Shown: piece by piece, positions 42,849 through 51,750 of the stretch
Position numbering within the stretch: position 1 is the first letter of the stretch
How the letters are laid out: each line of letters starts with the position of its first letter
NCBI GenBank assembly: GCA_017463255.1
Contig: JAFTPP010000003.1
Span: 218,230-282,229, forward strand
Origin: Lachnospiraceae bacterium
GTDB lineage: Bacteria > Bacillota > Clostridia > Lachnospirales > Lachnospiraceae
Direction of reading: 5' to 3'
Length of the DNA stretch: 64,000 nucleotides
Notes under the pieces: generated by a model
Database searches by the model: none
What the model was told of the DNA's origin: nothing
What the model saw: the letters and a program-made list of their open reading frames with translations, nothing else
Made by a program: the position numbers and the translations under genes

Positions 42849-43851
42849 AGTCCTCCCTATCCATATGGAAACAAGTACATGGATCAGGCATATCCGGTAC
42901 AAATCCTGTCGCCTTATATATGGATTGCGCTCTCAGATTTGCTTCCTTTGTTGAAAGATACAAGCGTTTCGTATTCCATATTTCAAATGCCATCTTCTGT
43001 GCCATACGCAATATCTCTTTGCCGTAGCCCTTCCCTTTATCAATAATTGCGATTCGTTTTAGCTGCACGCATTCTTCTTTTTTTAACATATCTCTGAAAA
43101 TAATAAACCCAATGGGTATACCATCTTTCCGTTCCACAATCACTTGCAAAAAGTCATCATCCCCAAACCTTGCAACACGCCAGCCCAAAGGCCAATTTGC
43201 TACCCATGGAGAATTGTCAGGATTACTTTCTACGTCACTCATAAAATCAGAGTCACTAATATGTGCCTTACGAATTAATAATCTCTCGCTTTCAATTAAT
43301 ACCGTTCTGTCATTATCCTGTTTATCTTTTTCAATTCCCGCATTAAAATCCCTGATAAATAGTGGTTCAAAGGTCTTATACTCCTCTGAATCAGCTCCCA
43401 TTTCCGCCTTTTTCTTCTTCAAAAAGCTATGGCATCCTTCCTGCAACGCTTTCACTCTTTCCATATCTACATGCATCATAATATGCCCGATATTGCCCTC
43501 GCCTGCATATTGCTTCGGATCAAAAAAGTCTTTATCTAAGTTTTCCCAATACAATGTATTCTCATCTCCGATAACTTCTACATGCTTATTAAGTCTTCCC
43601 ATATATGTTTCCACGTAGCAACTATCCAAATGGTATGTAAAGTCCATTAAATGAGTAAGTGATATATCTTCTTTTGTAATACCTGTTTCTTCAAAAAGTT
43701 CTCTGTATGCTGCTGCAAATCCGTCTTCACCCGCTTCTATCTTACCACCTACAAAGTTTGATAAACCCTTATATGGATTTTTCTTACGCTTACACATTAA
43801 CATCTTATCTGCTGTTTCATTGAATACCACGATTAAATTAAATCCCTGCAT
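42823..43851 (-). CDS. Nudix-GNAT fusion protein
   Basis: A two-domain protein of 342 residues from the ATG at 43851 (MQGFNLIVVFN), with GGAG eight bases upstream; alternative starts add up to 17 residues. Domain 1 (about 1-175) is a Nudix hydrolase with GGKIEAGEDGFAAAYRELFEE. Domain 2 (about 190-340) is a GNAT acetyltransferase with KGYGKEILRMAQKMA and YKATGFV. The next two genes encode a separate Nudix and GNAT, so both activities occur twice in a row. Shared substrate chemistry is plausible but unknown. Confidence 0.88.
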   Translation of the reverse strand: MQGFNLIVVFNETADKMLMCKRKKNPYKGLSNFVGGKIEAGEDGFAAAYRELFEETGITKEDISLTHLMDFTYHLDSCYVETYMGRLNKHVEVIGDENTLYWENLDKDFFDPKQYAGEGNIGHIMMHVDMERVKALQEGCHSFLKKKKAEMGADSEEYKTFEPLFIRDFNAGIEKDKQDNDRTVLIESERLLIRKAHISDSDFMSDVESNPDNSPWVANWPLGWRVARFGDDDFLQVIVERKDGIPIGFIIFRDMLKKEECVQLKRIAIIDKGKGYGKEILRMAQKMAFEIWNTKRLYLSTKEANLRAQSIYKATGFVPDMPDPCTCFHMDREDYERIIYNR

Positions 43852-43903
43852 TTTATCTGCTCCCATACCATACCATATCAACTCACTGAAATATTTTTTC
43901 ACA

Positions 43904-44272
43904 CTAAAACCACCAACTATTGATTTCTATCCAAGCATCCGTAAACACAAAAAAGCTCAGCACACAAATAATCAATACAGCACACACAACAATAAAGCTT
44001 ACCCTGACTCTTTTTTTCTCCGTAGTGACTTCATCATTGTTATGCTTTTTCTTGCAAACCCGATACATGACATAATTCACAAGAACTATAATTACAAAAA
44101 TCCCCACCATGATAAAGCATCCAAACAGTCTCTCTTTAGGTGTCGGTTCTGAAAACAGACCTCCTATGTAGATGAGTCCCAACAAAAATGCACCTGAGGC
44201 AACCACACCCAGAATGGCATTCACCAATATGCTTAACCACAATGGCACATATGTAAAATATTTCTTAATCAC
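43904..44272 (-). CDS. Three-helix membrane protein
   Basis: I start it at GTG 44272 (IKKYFTYVPLWLS) because AAGGGG lies nine bases upstream; the ATG 21 codons further up has no ribosome site. The 122-residue protein has membrane helices near 8-35, 52-72 and 92-115. The family is unknown to me. It lies 52 bases upstream of the Nudix-GNAT gene. Confidence 0.55.
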   Translation of the reverse strand: MIKKYFTYVPLWLSILVNAILGVVASGAFLLGLIYIGGLFSEPTPKERLFGCFIMVGIFVIIVLVNYVMYRVCKKKHNNDEVTTEKKRVRVSFIVVCAVLIICVLSFFVFTDAWIEINSWWF

Positions 44273-44396
44273 TGTTATTTTCCCCTTGTATAAAATATTC
44301 CCCTCTAGCAAGCGACCACTTGACTTCGCTTCCATAATGTAATAAAAAATAAATAGCCTAAACCGGACACACTATAATAGAAAGGACAGTATTCAA

Positions 44397-45005
44397 ATGC
44401 TAAAAGATATCAGACTTAAATCTTGTATAATTATAATACTTAGCAGTTCCTTCCTCGCATTCGGCTTATACCATGTCCATTCCCTTTCCGGCGTTACAGA
44501 AGGCGGCGTATTAGGCCTCAATCTGTTACTGGAACACTGGTTTCACATTTCTCCGGCTATTACCAACTTTGTGGTCAGCGCTATTTGCTATTTGTTAGGT
44601 TTAAAACTCCTAGGCAGAGTTTTCATTATATATTCCTTCGTAGCTGCAACAAGCTTTTCTATTGCTTACAGAATCTTTGAACAGTTTGAGCCATTATGGC
44701 CTGAGCTTTATAACATGCCCCTTGTGGCCGCAATCTTAGGCGCCGTATTCGTTGGTATCGGAACAGGAATCTGCGTAAGAACCGGCGGTGCCATATGTGG
44801 CGACGATGCTCTGGCTATGTCTATTTCCCATATAACCCGTCTTCGAATCGAATGGGTATATCTCATTAGTGACCTTACTGTACTGGGGCTGTCCATGACA
44901 TATATCCCTGTAAACAGAATAGCCTACTCATTGCTGACAGTCATTATTTCAGGTCAAATCGTTGGATTAATACAAAGAATTAAAATCCCTGATTTATCGG
45001 ACTAA
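44397..45005 (+). CDS. YitT-family membrane protein (DUF161 only)
   Basis: A 202-residue membrane protein with five or six helices. The motifs SLSGVTEGGVLGLNLLLEHW and GIGTGICVRTGGAICGDDALA match the membrane domain of YitT proteins. The C-terminal DUF2179 domain usual in the family is absent. A TATAAT at 44373-44378 and AAAGGA before the ATG suggest its own promoter. Transport role unknown. Confidence 0.85.
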   Translation: MLKDIRLKSCIIIILSSSFLAFGLYHVHSLSGVTEGGVLGLNLLLEHWFHISPAITNFVVSAICYLLGLKLLGRVFIIYSFVAATSFSIAYRIFEQFEPLWPELYNMPLVAAILGAVFVGIGTGICVRTGGAICGDDALAMSISHITRLRIEWVYLISDLTVLGLSMTYIPVNRIAYSLLTVIISGQIVGLIQRIKIPDLSD

Positions 45006-46013
45006 TACTCCGTCAAAAAACTGTTCCTGAAATTCAATCTGCCGTAATACTTCTTCATCAGACAAATCACAATCCGATGGTGCTACAATCCATTTATCCT
45101 CTTCGTCATTATGTCTGTGATAAACAGCAATAACTTTGCCCGTAAAAGTTGATAATGCCTCATTCACCCCTAATATGTAAACATCCTGCTCTGCGCCGTC
45201 TCCTGCAAACACACCATTCACATAACCATAATTAATGGGATAATACAGGTCTTTATGCCTGGGGTGATAGCTACCGAGGGGTCTGTCAACAGTACATTCT
45301 ACAGTCTTTCCTATGATTTCTGAATAATCAAACCTGATTGCTTCTTTATGAACAGTTGCCTCTATAAAATAATGACTTCTCTCTTTGATTTCAGCCTGAA
45401 CATCAGCCCCATCCATAACACAATCTGTAATATGTCTGACCGTATCAAAGGTATAATCGTGAAACAAAACAGATAATATCTCTTTATCTGCAAAAAAATG
45501 CGGAACTTCTACTTCTGCTCCCTCTGTTTTTAATACAGTGTTTTCATCAATTCGCGGAAATCTCTCATCCCCATAAGCATAATGCTCCTTAGAACACAAT
45601 GTTAAAAAGACCTTTCCGCCGGGCTTCAGCACTCTGGTAATCTCATCAATCACCTGCCTAACCCCCTTTGTATCCTGATGGGAAATCACATGATAGGAAA
45701 ATACCCTGTCAAATGCATCATTTGCAAAAGGAAGCTTCATCATGTCTGCAGTCTTACACAAAAAATCAACCTTCTGCTCTTTCATATTTTTCTTTGTGAT
45801 TTCAACGGCATCCCCGGATAAATCAACGGCGGTAACCTTAAAACCGTTCTGTGTAAAATAGATTGCATGCCTACCAAGACCGCACCCTAAATCCAGAACG
45901 GAACGTGCGCCCTCTTCTTTCCATCTTTTTGCAAGATAAATACTATCCTCTGACGGTTTCATCCATTTATCCTGTTCTGCGTTTTTCCAATCCCACTCTT
46001 TTGACTGTACCAT
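44994..46013 (-). CDS. SAM methyltransferase fused to an inorganic-pyrophosphatase-like domain
   Basis: A 339-residue fusion starting at 46013 (MVQSKEWDW) with GGGGGA six bases upstream. Residues about 1-230 are a class I methyltransferase: VLDLGCGLGRHAIYFTQNG and RVLKPGGKVFLTLCSK. Residues about 235-335 resemble a small pyrophosphatase-like domain (GKTVECTVDRPLGSYHPRH, YYPINYGYVNGV, DGAEQDVYILGV). That domain is known elsewhere as a stand-alone protein. The partnership hints at a reaction releasing pyrophosphate or a nucleotide-like ligand. Its 3' end overlaps the YitT gene by 12 bases. Confidence 0.85.
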   Translation of the reverse strand: MVQSKEWDWKNAEQDKWMKPSEDSIYLAKRWKEEGARSVLDLGCGLGRHAIYFTQNGFKVTAVDLSGDAVEITKKNMKEQKVDFLCKTADMMKLPFANDAFDRVFSYHVISHQDTKGVRQVIDEITRVLKPGGKVFLTLCSKEHYAYGDERFPRIDENTVLKTEGAEVEVPHFFADKEILSVLFHDYTFDTVRHITDCVMDGADVQAEIKERSHYFIEATVHKEAIRFDYSEIIGKTVECTVDRPLGSYHPRHKDLYYPINYGYVNGVFAGDGAEQDVYILGVNEALSTFTGKVIAVYHRHNDEEDKWIVAPSDCDLSDEEVLRQIEFQEQFFDGVLVR

Positions 46014-46115
46014 AGAATATCCCCCGCTATCCGCATGTTTTCGTATGGTTTTGATTATATCATACACATTACAATATTGCTTTGATATTTTGAATAAGAT
46101 TCCTTTCAGAGCTTC

Positions 46116-48371
46116 CTACTCCCGATTCTTCAATGCCTCACTCATAGGAATCCTTTTTACTTTTCTTAAATGTAAAGCATTAATGGCAAAGTATGAAACA
46201 ATACCTATTGCAATAATTGCAACATACACCCAGGCCGGAAGATAAAATGGAATATAACCTTCCACCATACTTCCGATATACACCAGAATATACTTAAAAC
46301 ACAGCACCTCTGCCGGTATACAAATCACTAATGACGCAATGACCACAATACCGGTAGCATTCAGATACAATTTCCCAATCTCTTTGCTGTTATAACCAAA
46401 TACTTTCATAAAAGAAATTGCCAAAGCATTCTTTTCAACAACTGTCTTAGTCAGGATATACATTAAAATCATATATATCACTACCGAAAAAACACTTACT
46501 ATGGTCAATACTCCTTCAAATGATTTCATCATCTGCCCCGCTGCACCAACCATGTCGGAACGGGTAATAATTTTAGCAAGGTACTCATCATCAATTGCTA
46601 ATTTTTCATTAGAAAGATACGCACTGTAGGCTTTGCTATCGTATCCTAACATTGCATTTAAGTTTTCCCGTTCCATAAATACCGTAAGACTTCCCTTGTA
46701 ATCACATACATCCTCTACATATAAAGTATATTCCTTGTCATAGTACTCGTCTTTAAATACAATTTCATCCCCTTCACTAACATTCATCTTATCGGCAAAG
46801 GGCTTTGAAACGGTAACTGCTTTTTCATCCTCCGGCAGCTTAATTTCCTCAAAAAACTGACTATCTTCCGTTATTCCCATAAAGGAAACACTAATGTCTT
46901 TTTTACCAAGCTCATACCAAGTTTTTAAGCTATACACCTGCAACTTTTCAGCGTTCGATACTTCCACCGGTGCCTTCAACATATACTGATATTCATAAGT
47001 AAGAGAATCGTCAATTTCTTCCACATAATGATCGATTAAGGGTTGTAACCCCAATCCGAACATAAGTAAAAAACTGGAAATAAACACCCCTACAAACAGA
47101 ATTAAATAATTAATCTTATTCTGAAGCAGAACTCTGATTCTAAACCGTGTCAAAAAAGAAAAATCAGGAAGCTTGACAGCTCTTTTTTGTCTCTTTTTAT
47201 TTAAATCTTTCCTTAAAAACTTAAGCGGAGACAGTGATAACTTGCGATATATCATAAACCAGTTAATGAGTATCATTAACACTACCGGTAAAATCGTTGA
47301 TGTAACAAAGGCCTCAAAATTAAACCTAATATCTATAGGTGCAATGGAATAAGTACTGTAATACAGATTTTCAAATGGCTTAAGCATTACTGTATACCCT
47401 AAGCCATTTCCGATAACAGAACTTACTATGGCAATCACAATGGTTGGTGATAAGTAATGTGCTATAATTTCTTTTTTCTTATATCCGGATGCGCGAAGTG
47501 TACCGATAATAGTTGCTTCCGACTCGATTGTATTGTTAGTAAGGATAGCAAACACGAAGGCAATAATCACAATGAGAATATAAATAAATACCTGCATTAC
47601 AGGACCATCCTTACCCATATCCTCTCTTAAAAAAGTAATACTCTGATTATTAACAGCAGGTAAAAAAGATTGAATCATGGAACCCTCAAGCAAAAGTGCT
47701 TTTTGCATTTCACCAATTAATTCTTTCTCCTCGCTCTTACTGATATCCTCATCTTCAAAAGCATAGGAATACCTGTATGTTAGAGTGTTCTCATCAAACC
47801 TTGCAAAACCCTCCTTAGTTACCAGGGATATTCCAAAATCTTCTGTATTCATTAACAGATCCTGATTGCTTTTGAAAAGAGAACTATAATCAGGTACTGC
47901 CATGATTCCCACAACAGTAAACTGCAAATTGTTTAACGTTATGGCATCTCCAACCTGTATCTCCCTGTTCCTTGCAAATATTCTTTCGAGGGCAATTTCA
48001 TCCTTAGCATCAGGAAGGCTTCCTTCAAACAGGGAAGGAAGATTCAATTCTGTTCTTTCATTAAAAACAAGAACTCTCGCATCGCCATCAAAATCATTCA
48101 CAGTAGAATAATAATTTTCGGTAAGAATAACTCCTTTATCTGCAAACTGCTCTTTTATGGCCTGAGACACAGGCTCCATTACTTCGAATTGACCATCTTC
48201 AATTTTACATTCCACATCATTTTGCTCTATTGTCAGGACTGCACTATCCATGGTTGCCATAAATGATGAGCCAAGTACTATTGTTGTTACAAGAATAATA
48301 AAAATACCTATGTATTTTCCCGCATTCTTCTTAAACTCTCTGGGAAGTCTTTTATTCAACGGATTTTTCAT
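46116..48371 (-). CDS. FtsX-like ABC transporter permease
   Basis: A 751-residue permease. One helix (about 17-37), a large outer domain (about 40-245), three helices with an FtsX core (about 255-375), then a second set: helix near 415-440, outer domain and three helices to the end. This is the doubled FtsX layout of bacitracin/LolCDE/MacB-like peptide or lipid transporters. It follows its ATPase gene by ten bases. Substrates are typically antimicrobial peptides or lipoproteins, not readable here. Confidence 0.9.
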   Translation of the reverse strand: MKNPLNKRLPREFKKNAGKYIGIFIILVTTIVLGSSFMATMDSAVLTIEQNDVECKIEDGQFEVMEPVSQAIKEQFADKGVILTENYYSTVNDFDGDARVLVFNERTELNLPSLFEGSLPDAKDEIALERIFARNREIQVGDAITLNNLQFTVVGIMAVPDYSSLFKSNQDLLMNTEDFGISLVTKEGFARFDENTLTYRYSYAFEDEDISKSEEKELIGEMQKALLLEGSMIQSFLPAVNNQSITFLREDMGKDGPVMQVFIYILIVIIAFVFAILTNNTIESEATIIGTLRASGYKKKEIIAHYLSPTIVIAIVSSVIGNGLGYTVMLKPFENLYYSTYSIAPIDIRFNFEAFVTSTILPVVLMILINWFMIYRKLSLSPLKFLRKDLNKKRQKRAVKLPDFSFLTRFRIRVLLQNKINYLILFVGVFISSFLLMFGLGLQPLIDHYVEEIDDSLTYEYQYMLKAPVEVSNAEKLQVYSLKTWYELGKKDISVSFMGITEDSQFFEEIKLPEDEKAVTVSKPFADKMNVSEGDEIVFKDEYYDKEYTLYVEDVCDYKGSLTVFMERENLNAMLGYDSKAYSAYLSNEKLAIDDEYLAKIITRSDMVGAAGQMMKSFEGVLTIVSVFSVVIYMILMYILTKTVVEKNALAISFMKVFGYNSKEIGKLYLNATGIVVIASLVICIPAEVLCFKYILVYIGSMVEGYIPFYLPAWVYVAIIAIGIVSYFAINALHLRKVKRIPMSEALKNRE

Positions 48372-48381
48372 AAAACACCTC

Positions 48382-49080
48382 CTACCAATCTAAATCTTTG
48401 GCAGAGATAACCGCATGATTCATGCTGTTGCTTACGATTTGACCATCATGCATTTTTAACACTCTATGCGCCATACCCGAAATTGCATTGTTATGGGTGA
48501 CAATAATAATTGTATTGTGATATTTCTGATTAATCAGTTCAATTAATGCCAATATCTCCTTAGATGTCCGATAGTCAAGAGCTCCCGTTGGTTCGTCGCA
48601 AAGAAGAATGGCAGGATTTTTTACCAACGCTCTCCCGATTGCACACCTTTGCTGTTGCCCGCCCGATAGCTGGGACGGCAATTTATCCTTATGTTCATAA
48701 AGACCTAAGGTCTTAAGAAGCTCATTTATTTCCAAAGGCTCTTTACTTAAATATGCACATACCTCTATATTTTCCTTTACGGTGAGATTTGGAATCAGAT
48801 TATAAAACTGAAAAACAAATCCAAGATGATCTCGTCTATATAAGGTCAAATCATTCTCACTCATATCCGAAGTACAATCCTCACCAATGTCAATGCATCC
48901 CTCATCAGCAGATTCAATTCCCCCTATAATATTAAGTAACGTTGATTTTCCTGAACCTGATGGTCCTAGCAAAACACAAATTTCACCATCATTCACTTCA
49001 CAGTTGATACCTCGCAGTACTTCAACCCGGTTATCACCTTCCCCGTAAAATTTGTGTACATTGTTCATTCTTAATTGCAT
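48382..49080 (-). CDS. MacB/LolD-type ABC ATPase
   Basis: A 232-residue ABC ATPase: Walker A GPSGSGKST (39-47), signature LSGGQQQR (about 138-145), Walker B ILLCDEPTGALD and switch His in IIVTHN. It pairs with the FtsX permease downstream. Its transcript begins with a terminator-type riboswitch of the yybP-ykoY manganese class, so expression may depend on manganese, which is unusual for this transporter type. Confidence 0.92.
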   Translation of the reverse strand: MQLRMNNVHKFYGEGDNRVEVLRGINCEVNDGEICVLLGPSGSGKSTLLNIIGGIESADEGCIDIGEDCTSDMSENDLTLYRRDHLGFVFQFYNLIPNLTVKENIEVCAYLSKEPLEINELLKTLGLYEHKDKLPSQLSGGQQQRCAIGRALVKNPAILLCDEPTGALDYRTSKEILALIELINQKYHNTIIIVTHNNAISGMAHRVLKMHDGQIVSNSMNHAVISAKDLDW

Positions 49081-49123
49081 CGTCTTCTCCCTCCTGATTA
49101 CAAAACAAACTAATTATTAAACA

Positions 49124-49152
49124 AAAAAGCGAGCACATATTGTACTCGCTCC
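49124..49152 (-). terminator. Riboswitch expression-platform terminator
   Basis: AGCGAG-T-ACA and TGT-G-CTCGCT form a ten-pair hairpin (with one U-G pair) around a three-base loop; TTTTTT follows on the minus strand. The upstream TGTACT (about 49171) can pair with AGTACA of the 5' arm and so act as antiterminator. Confidence 0.8.
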
Positions 49153-49189
49153 TAAAATCAATATACCAAGACAAGTACAGCAATGCCAT

Positions 49190-49295
49190 ACTTAAGTCTC
49201 ATCAATTAAGGTAAACCAGGATTTACAATGCTGTTGCATCTACCATGATGTTGATTCACCGCACGCTTTGTGCCGACTACTCCCTTAAGGTTACG
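49190..49295 (-). ncRNA. yybP-ykoY-like (manganese) riboswitch aptamer
   Basis: On the minus strand the element opens with CTTAAGGGAGTAG and closes with GATGAGACTTAAG; the CTTAAG arms pair as P1, and GGGAGTAG plus GAGAC are the two conserved loops of yybP-ykoY aptamers, which bind Mn2+. Between them lie stems GCAC/GTGC and GTAAA/TTTAC. A promoter directly precedes it and a terminator follows. The class normally controls manganese exporters such as MntP; here the next gene is an ABC transporter. Class assignment is by recall of the consensus, without a covariance search. Confidence 0.7.
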
Positions 49296-49298
49296 CTC

Positions 49299-49327
49299 AT
49301 GTTAACAAAAAATGGAAACAAAGTCAA
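49299..49327 (-). promoter_or_regulatory. Promoter of the riboswitch-ABC transporter operon
   Basis: Minus-strand TTGACT (49322-49327), 17 bases, TAACAT (49299-49304). The expected start is near 49292, exactly at the 5' end of the aptamer. Confidence 0.65.
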
Positions 49328-49336
49328 TAACTAATC

Positions 49337-50056
49337 TTAAAACTCAGTTTCCAATTCCGGTTTGGTCATACCATCCAACTCATGCATAATCGGATTGGTC
49401 TCATCCTGCTGATTTGGAATACGGAACTGTGTATACGCAAAAATCACACCTATGGTAATAATACCAAGTGCAATGATAATAAGCAAAGTTCTAAGGCTTG
49501 GCTTTTTCATTTTAAAATCTAAAACAAACAGGAAACCTACTACCAACAATACCATATGCAGTAATACGATAAATACCATGTCCGGAATGATAAACTGAAT
49601 CCAGAAAGTAAGTGGTAATATGATTGCAATAGATGTTACAGGAAGACCGCGGTATACTTTATTACCTCCGCCTTCCTCTTTTTGACGCTTAGCTTCCAAT
49701 ACATTAAAGAAAGATAAACGGATTACTGCGCAAGTACAATAAAAGAAAACAAGAGCAAGTCCAAGTCCTCCACGTACTCCTAATAAATAACAAATCAAAG
49801 CCGGAAATACACCAAAACAAACAACATCACAGATGGAATCCAACTGAATACCAAAGGTTTTTTCATCTTCCGTTCTGTCTTTTTTGGTACGGGCAATTCT
49901 TCCGTCAAAAGCATCACAGATACCTGATATTGCCAAACAGAAGATAGCTGTCTTGTAATCACCATGAATGGCCTGTGTCATACCAAACACTGCCGAAATT
50001 AAACTAAGATATGTAAGAACAACCGTATAATCATAGAATCCAATTAATCGAATCAT
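49337..50056 (-). CDS. pssA: CDP-diacylglycerol-serine O-phosphatidyltransferase
   Basis: A 239-residue membrane enzyme of the CDP-alcohol phosphatidyltransferase family. The catalytic pattern D-G-x2-A-R-x(n)-G-x3-D-x3-D is seen from CDAFDGRIAR to GIQLDSICD (about 47-80), with a seven-residue-longer gap than usual. About seven membrane helices. The wording fits PssA, which makes phosphatidylserine. It follows the flippase-like gene with four bases between, so both act in lipid metabolism. Confidence 0.88.
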   Translation of the reverse strand: MIRLIGFYDYTVVLTYLSLISAVFGMTQAIHGDYKTAIFCLAISGICDAFDGRIARTKKDRTEDEKTFGIQLDSICDVVCFGVFPALICYLLGVRGGLGLALVFFYCTCAVIRLSFFNVLEAKRQKEEGGGNKVYRGLPVTSIAIILPLTFWIQFIIPDMVFIVLLHMVLLVVGFLFVLDFKMKKPSLRTLLIIIALGIITIGVIFAYTQFRIPNQQDETNPIMHELDGMTKPELETEF

Positions 50057-50060
50057 CGGA

Positions 50061-51089
50061 CTATTCTCCCTTCTCCCTCTTTTGTTCTTTTATAACCAAA
50101 AATGCAACAATCGTCATTATACCACAAATTATCAATTGCGTATAGTAACTAATTCCTCTACTTAACAACATTCCGGGTAATACCAAAGTAGAACCGAATA
50201 TTGGTAAGAAAATGTCTAAGAACATGTTTTCACAAATTCCCATTCCACCCGGCAGCGGTAACATGTCAGTTGCCACTGAAATCATCGCTTGAAGTATTAT
50301 AATTATCACAAAGCTCTCTCCCGAAAGATTAAAAGCTTTATAAGTAAACCAAGTAACCGCAAATAGTAACAAACGCTGTATCACCGACATAAAAAACACT
50401 TTGATAATTACATGATTATGTGCTTTAAAATACTCTGCGGTACCTTTATACTGACTGGTAATACATTCTATGCGCTCCTCCTGTTTTTCCGGGTTTTTAA
50501 AAGGTCTTATCCTATTCATGACTGACAGCAACTTTTCTGCAATCACTTTAAATGCCCTGGGATGAAAAACAAGAAGCAATAAAATCGCCACACATATTAC
50601 ATTCAAAAATAGTCCAAAATAAATAAGTGCCTCAACCGGTTTTAAATATGACATCAATTTTGTCGGGCGCCATATAAGTACTGTTACTCCAATCAATACC
50701 AAAACGGTTTTATACATAATTGTTACAATTGCCAATACCACTGTTGAAACAGCAACCGGAATCTTATCCTTACGCATGGTAACTATTTGCATCGGTTGTC
50801 CACCTGACGCAGATGGTGTAATACAGCTGTAAAAGAAACCAATAAATGAATATAAACAACAATGTGAAAATTGTATTTTACTTCCTAATGTATGTATTAA
50901 ATAAAAGATAATAACCGCTTCGCATGCTATAAACAGCACCACACATCCAACACTTATCGCCACATAAAACGGGTTTGCAGTTATTAATAAGGACATTACC
51001 TGATTCAGATTTTCCCCACGAAATACGGACCATAGGGTCAATCCAAATACTATAGCTAAAAAAGCTATATTTAAAATTTTCTTCTTCAC
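50061..51089 (-). CDS. Lysylphosphatidylglycerol-synthase-TM-like flippase protein
   Basis: A 342-residue membrane protein with about eight helices of the YbhN/UPF0104 family, the same fold as the flippase half of MprF. ITPSASGGQPMQI (about 90-103), MLPLPGGMGICENMF (about 275-290) and a final helix are hallmarks. No synthase domain is attached. Encoded directly before pssA, it may move a phospholipid. Start at 51089 has GAGGGG upstream. Confidence 0.88.
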   Translation of the reverse strand: MKKKILNIAFLAIVFGLTLWSVFRGENLNQVMSLLITANPFYVAISVGCVVLFIACEAVIIFYLIHTLGSKIQFSHCCLYSFIGFFYSCITPSASGGQPMQIVTMRKDKIPVAVSTVVLAIVTIMYKTVLVLIGVTVLIWRPTKLMSYLKPVEALIYFGLFLNVICVAILLLLVFHPRAFKVIAEKLLSVMNRIRPFKNPEKQEERIECITSQYKGTAEYFKAHNHVIIKVFFMSVIQRLLLFAVTWFTYKAFNLSGESFVIIIILQAMISVATDMLPLPGGMGICENMFLDIFLPIFGSTLVLPGMLLSRGISYYTQLIICGIMTIVAFLVIKEQKREKGE

Positions 51090-51168
51090 TAATCGATCCC
51101 CTCAAAATTCACTGCCATTATATAATGCCTTGCCTTCTATAATAACATTCTTGGGGCAAAGACGCAAC

Positions 51169-51729
51169 TTACAAAATATGTAATCCTTCCAATAAAGTTT
51201 TTATCCCGATTACAATCAACACTAACCCACCGGCGATTTCAGCTTTGGATTTGTACTTTACCCCAAAAATGCTGCCTACCTTCACACCGATACCCGATAA
51301 CAAAAAAGTAACAACTCCAATAAACAATACTGCCCATACGATTTGAACCTTCATAAATGCAAAAGATACTCCGACTGCAAAAGCATCTATACTTGTTGCG
51401 ATAGCCAGCAATAACATTGTTTTTACATCCATCAACGCATCTATTTCTTCTTCCTCTTGACCGAATGCTTCTTTTATCATATTAATACCAATAAATACCA
51501 ATAAACCAAATGCAATCCAGTGGGAAAATTTCGTAATTGTATCTGTAAAAAAACCACCCAGCAGATAACCTGCCGCTGGCATCAACGCCTGAAAACCGCC
51601 AAACCATACGCCTGCGATACACATGTGCTTTAATTTGATTTTTCCTAATGATAGCCCTTTACAAATGCTTACGGCAAAGGCGTCCATAGACAAGCCTACC
51701 GCAACCAAAAAAAGTTCCACTAATCCCAT
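51169..51729 (-). CDS. mntP: Manganese efflux pump
   Basis: A 186-residue membrane protein with six helices. Starts at 51729 (MGLVELFLVAVGL) since GGAGG precedes; the longer TTG reading starts before the ribosome site. The two Asp-bearing helices GLSMDAFAVSICKGL and ATSIDAFAVGVSFAF are diagnostic of MntP. It exports Mn2+. No riboswitch is seen directly upstream, where the aldolase gene ends 22 bases away, although the likely Mn riboswitch of this region lies 2.4 kb downstream. Confidence 0.93.
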   Translation of the reverse strand: MGLVELFLVAVGLSMDAFAVSICKGLSLGKIKLKHMCIAGVWFGGFQALMPAAGYLLGGFFTDTITKFSHWIAFGLLVFIGINMIKEAFGQEEEEIDALMDVKTMLLLAIATSIDAFAVGVSFAFMKVQIVWAVLFIGVVTFLLSGIGVKVGSIFGVKYKSKAEIAGGLVLIVIGIKTLLEGLHIL

Positions 51730-51750
51730 TTTTACTGCCTCCAATGTATT

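Noticed and set aside
43112..43618. 168-residue plus-strand frame
   Set aside because: Shadow of the Nudix-GNAT fusion gene, which has clear motifs on the other strand.
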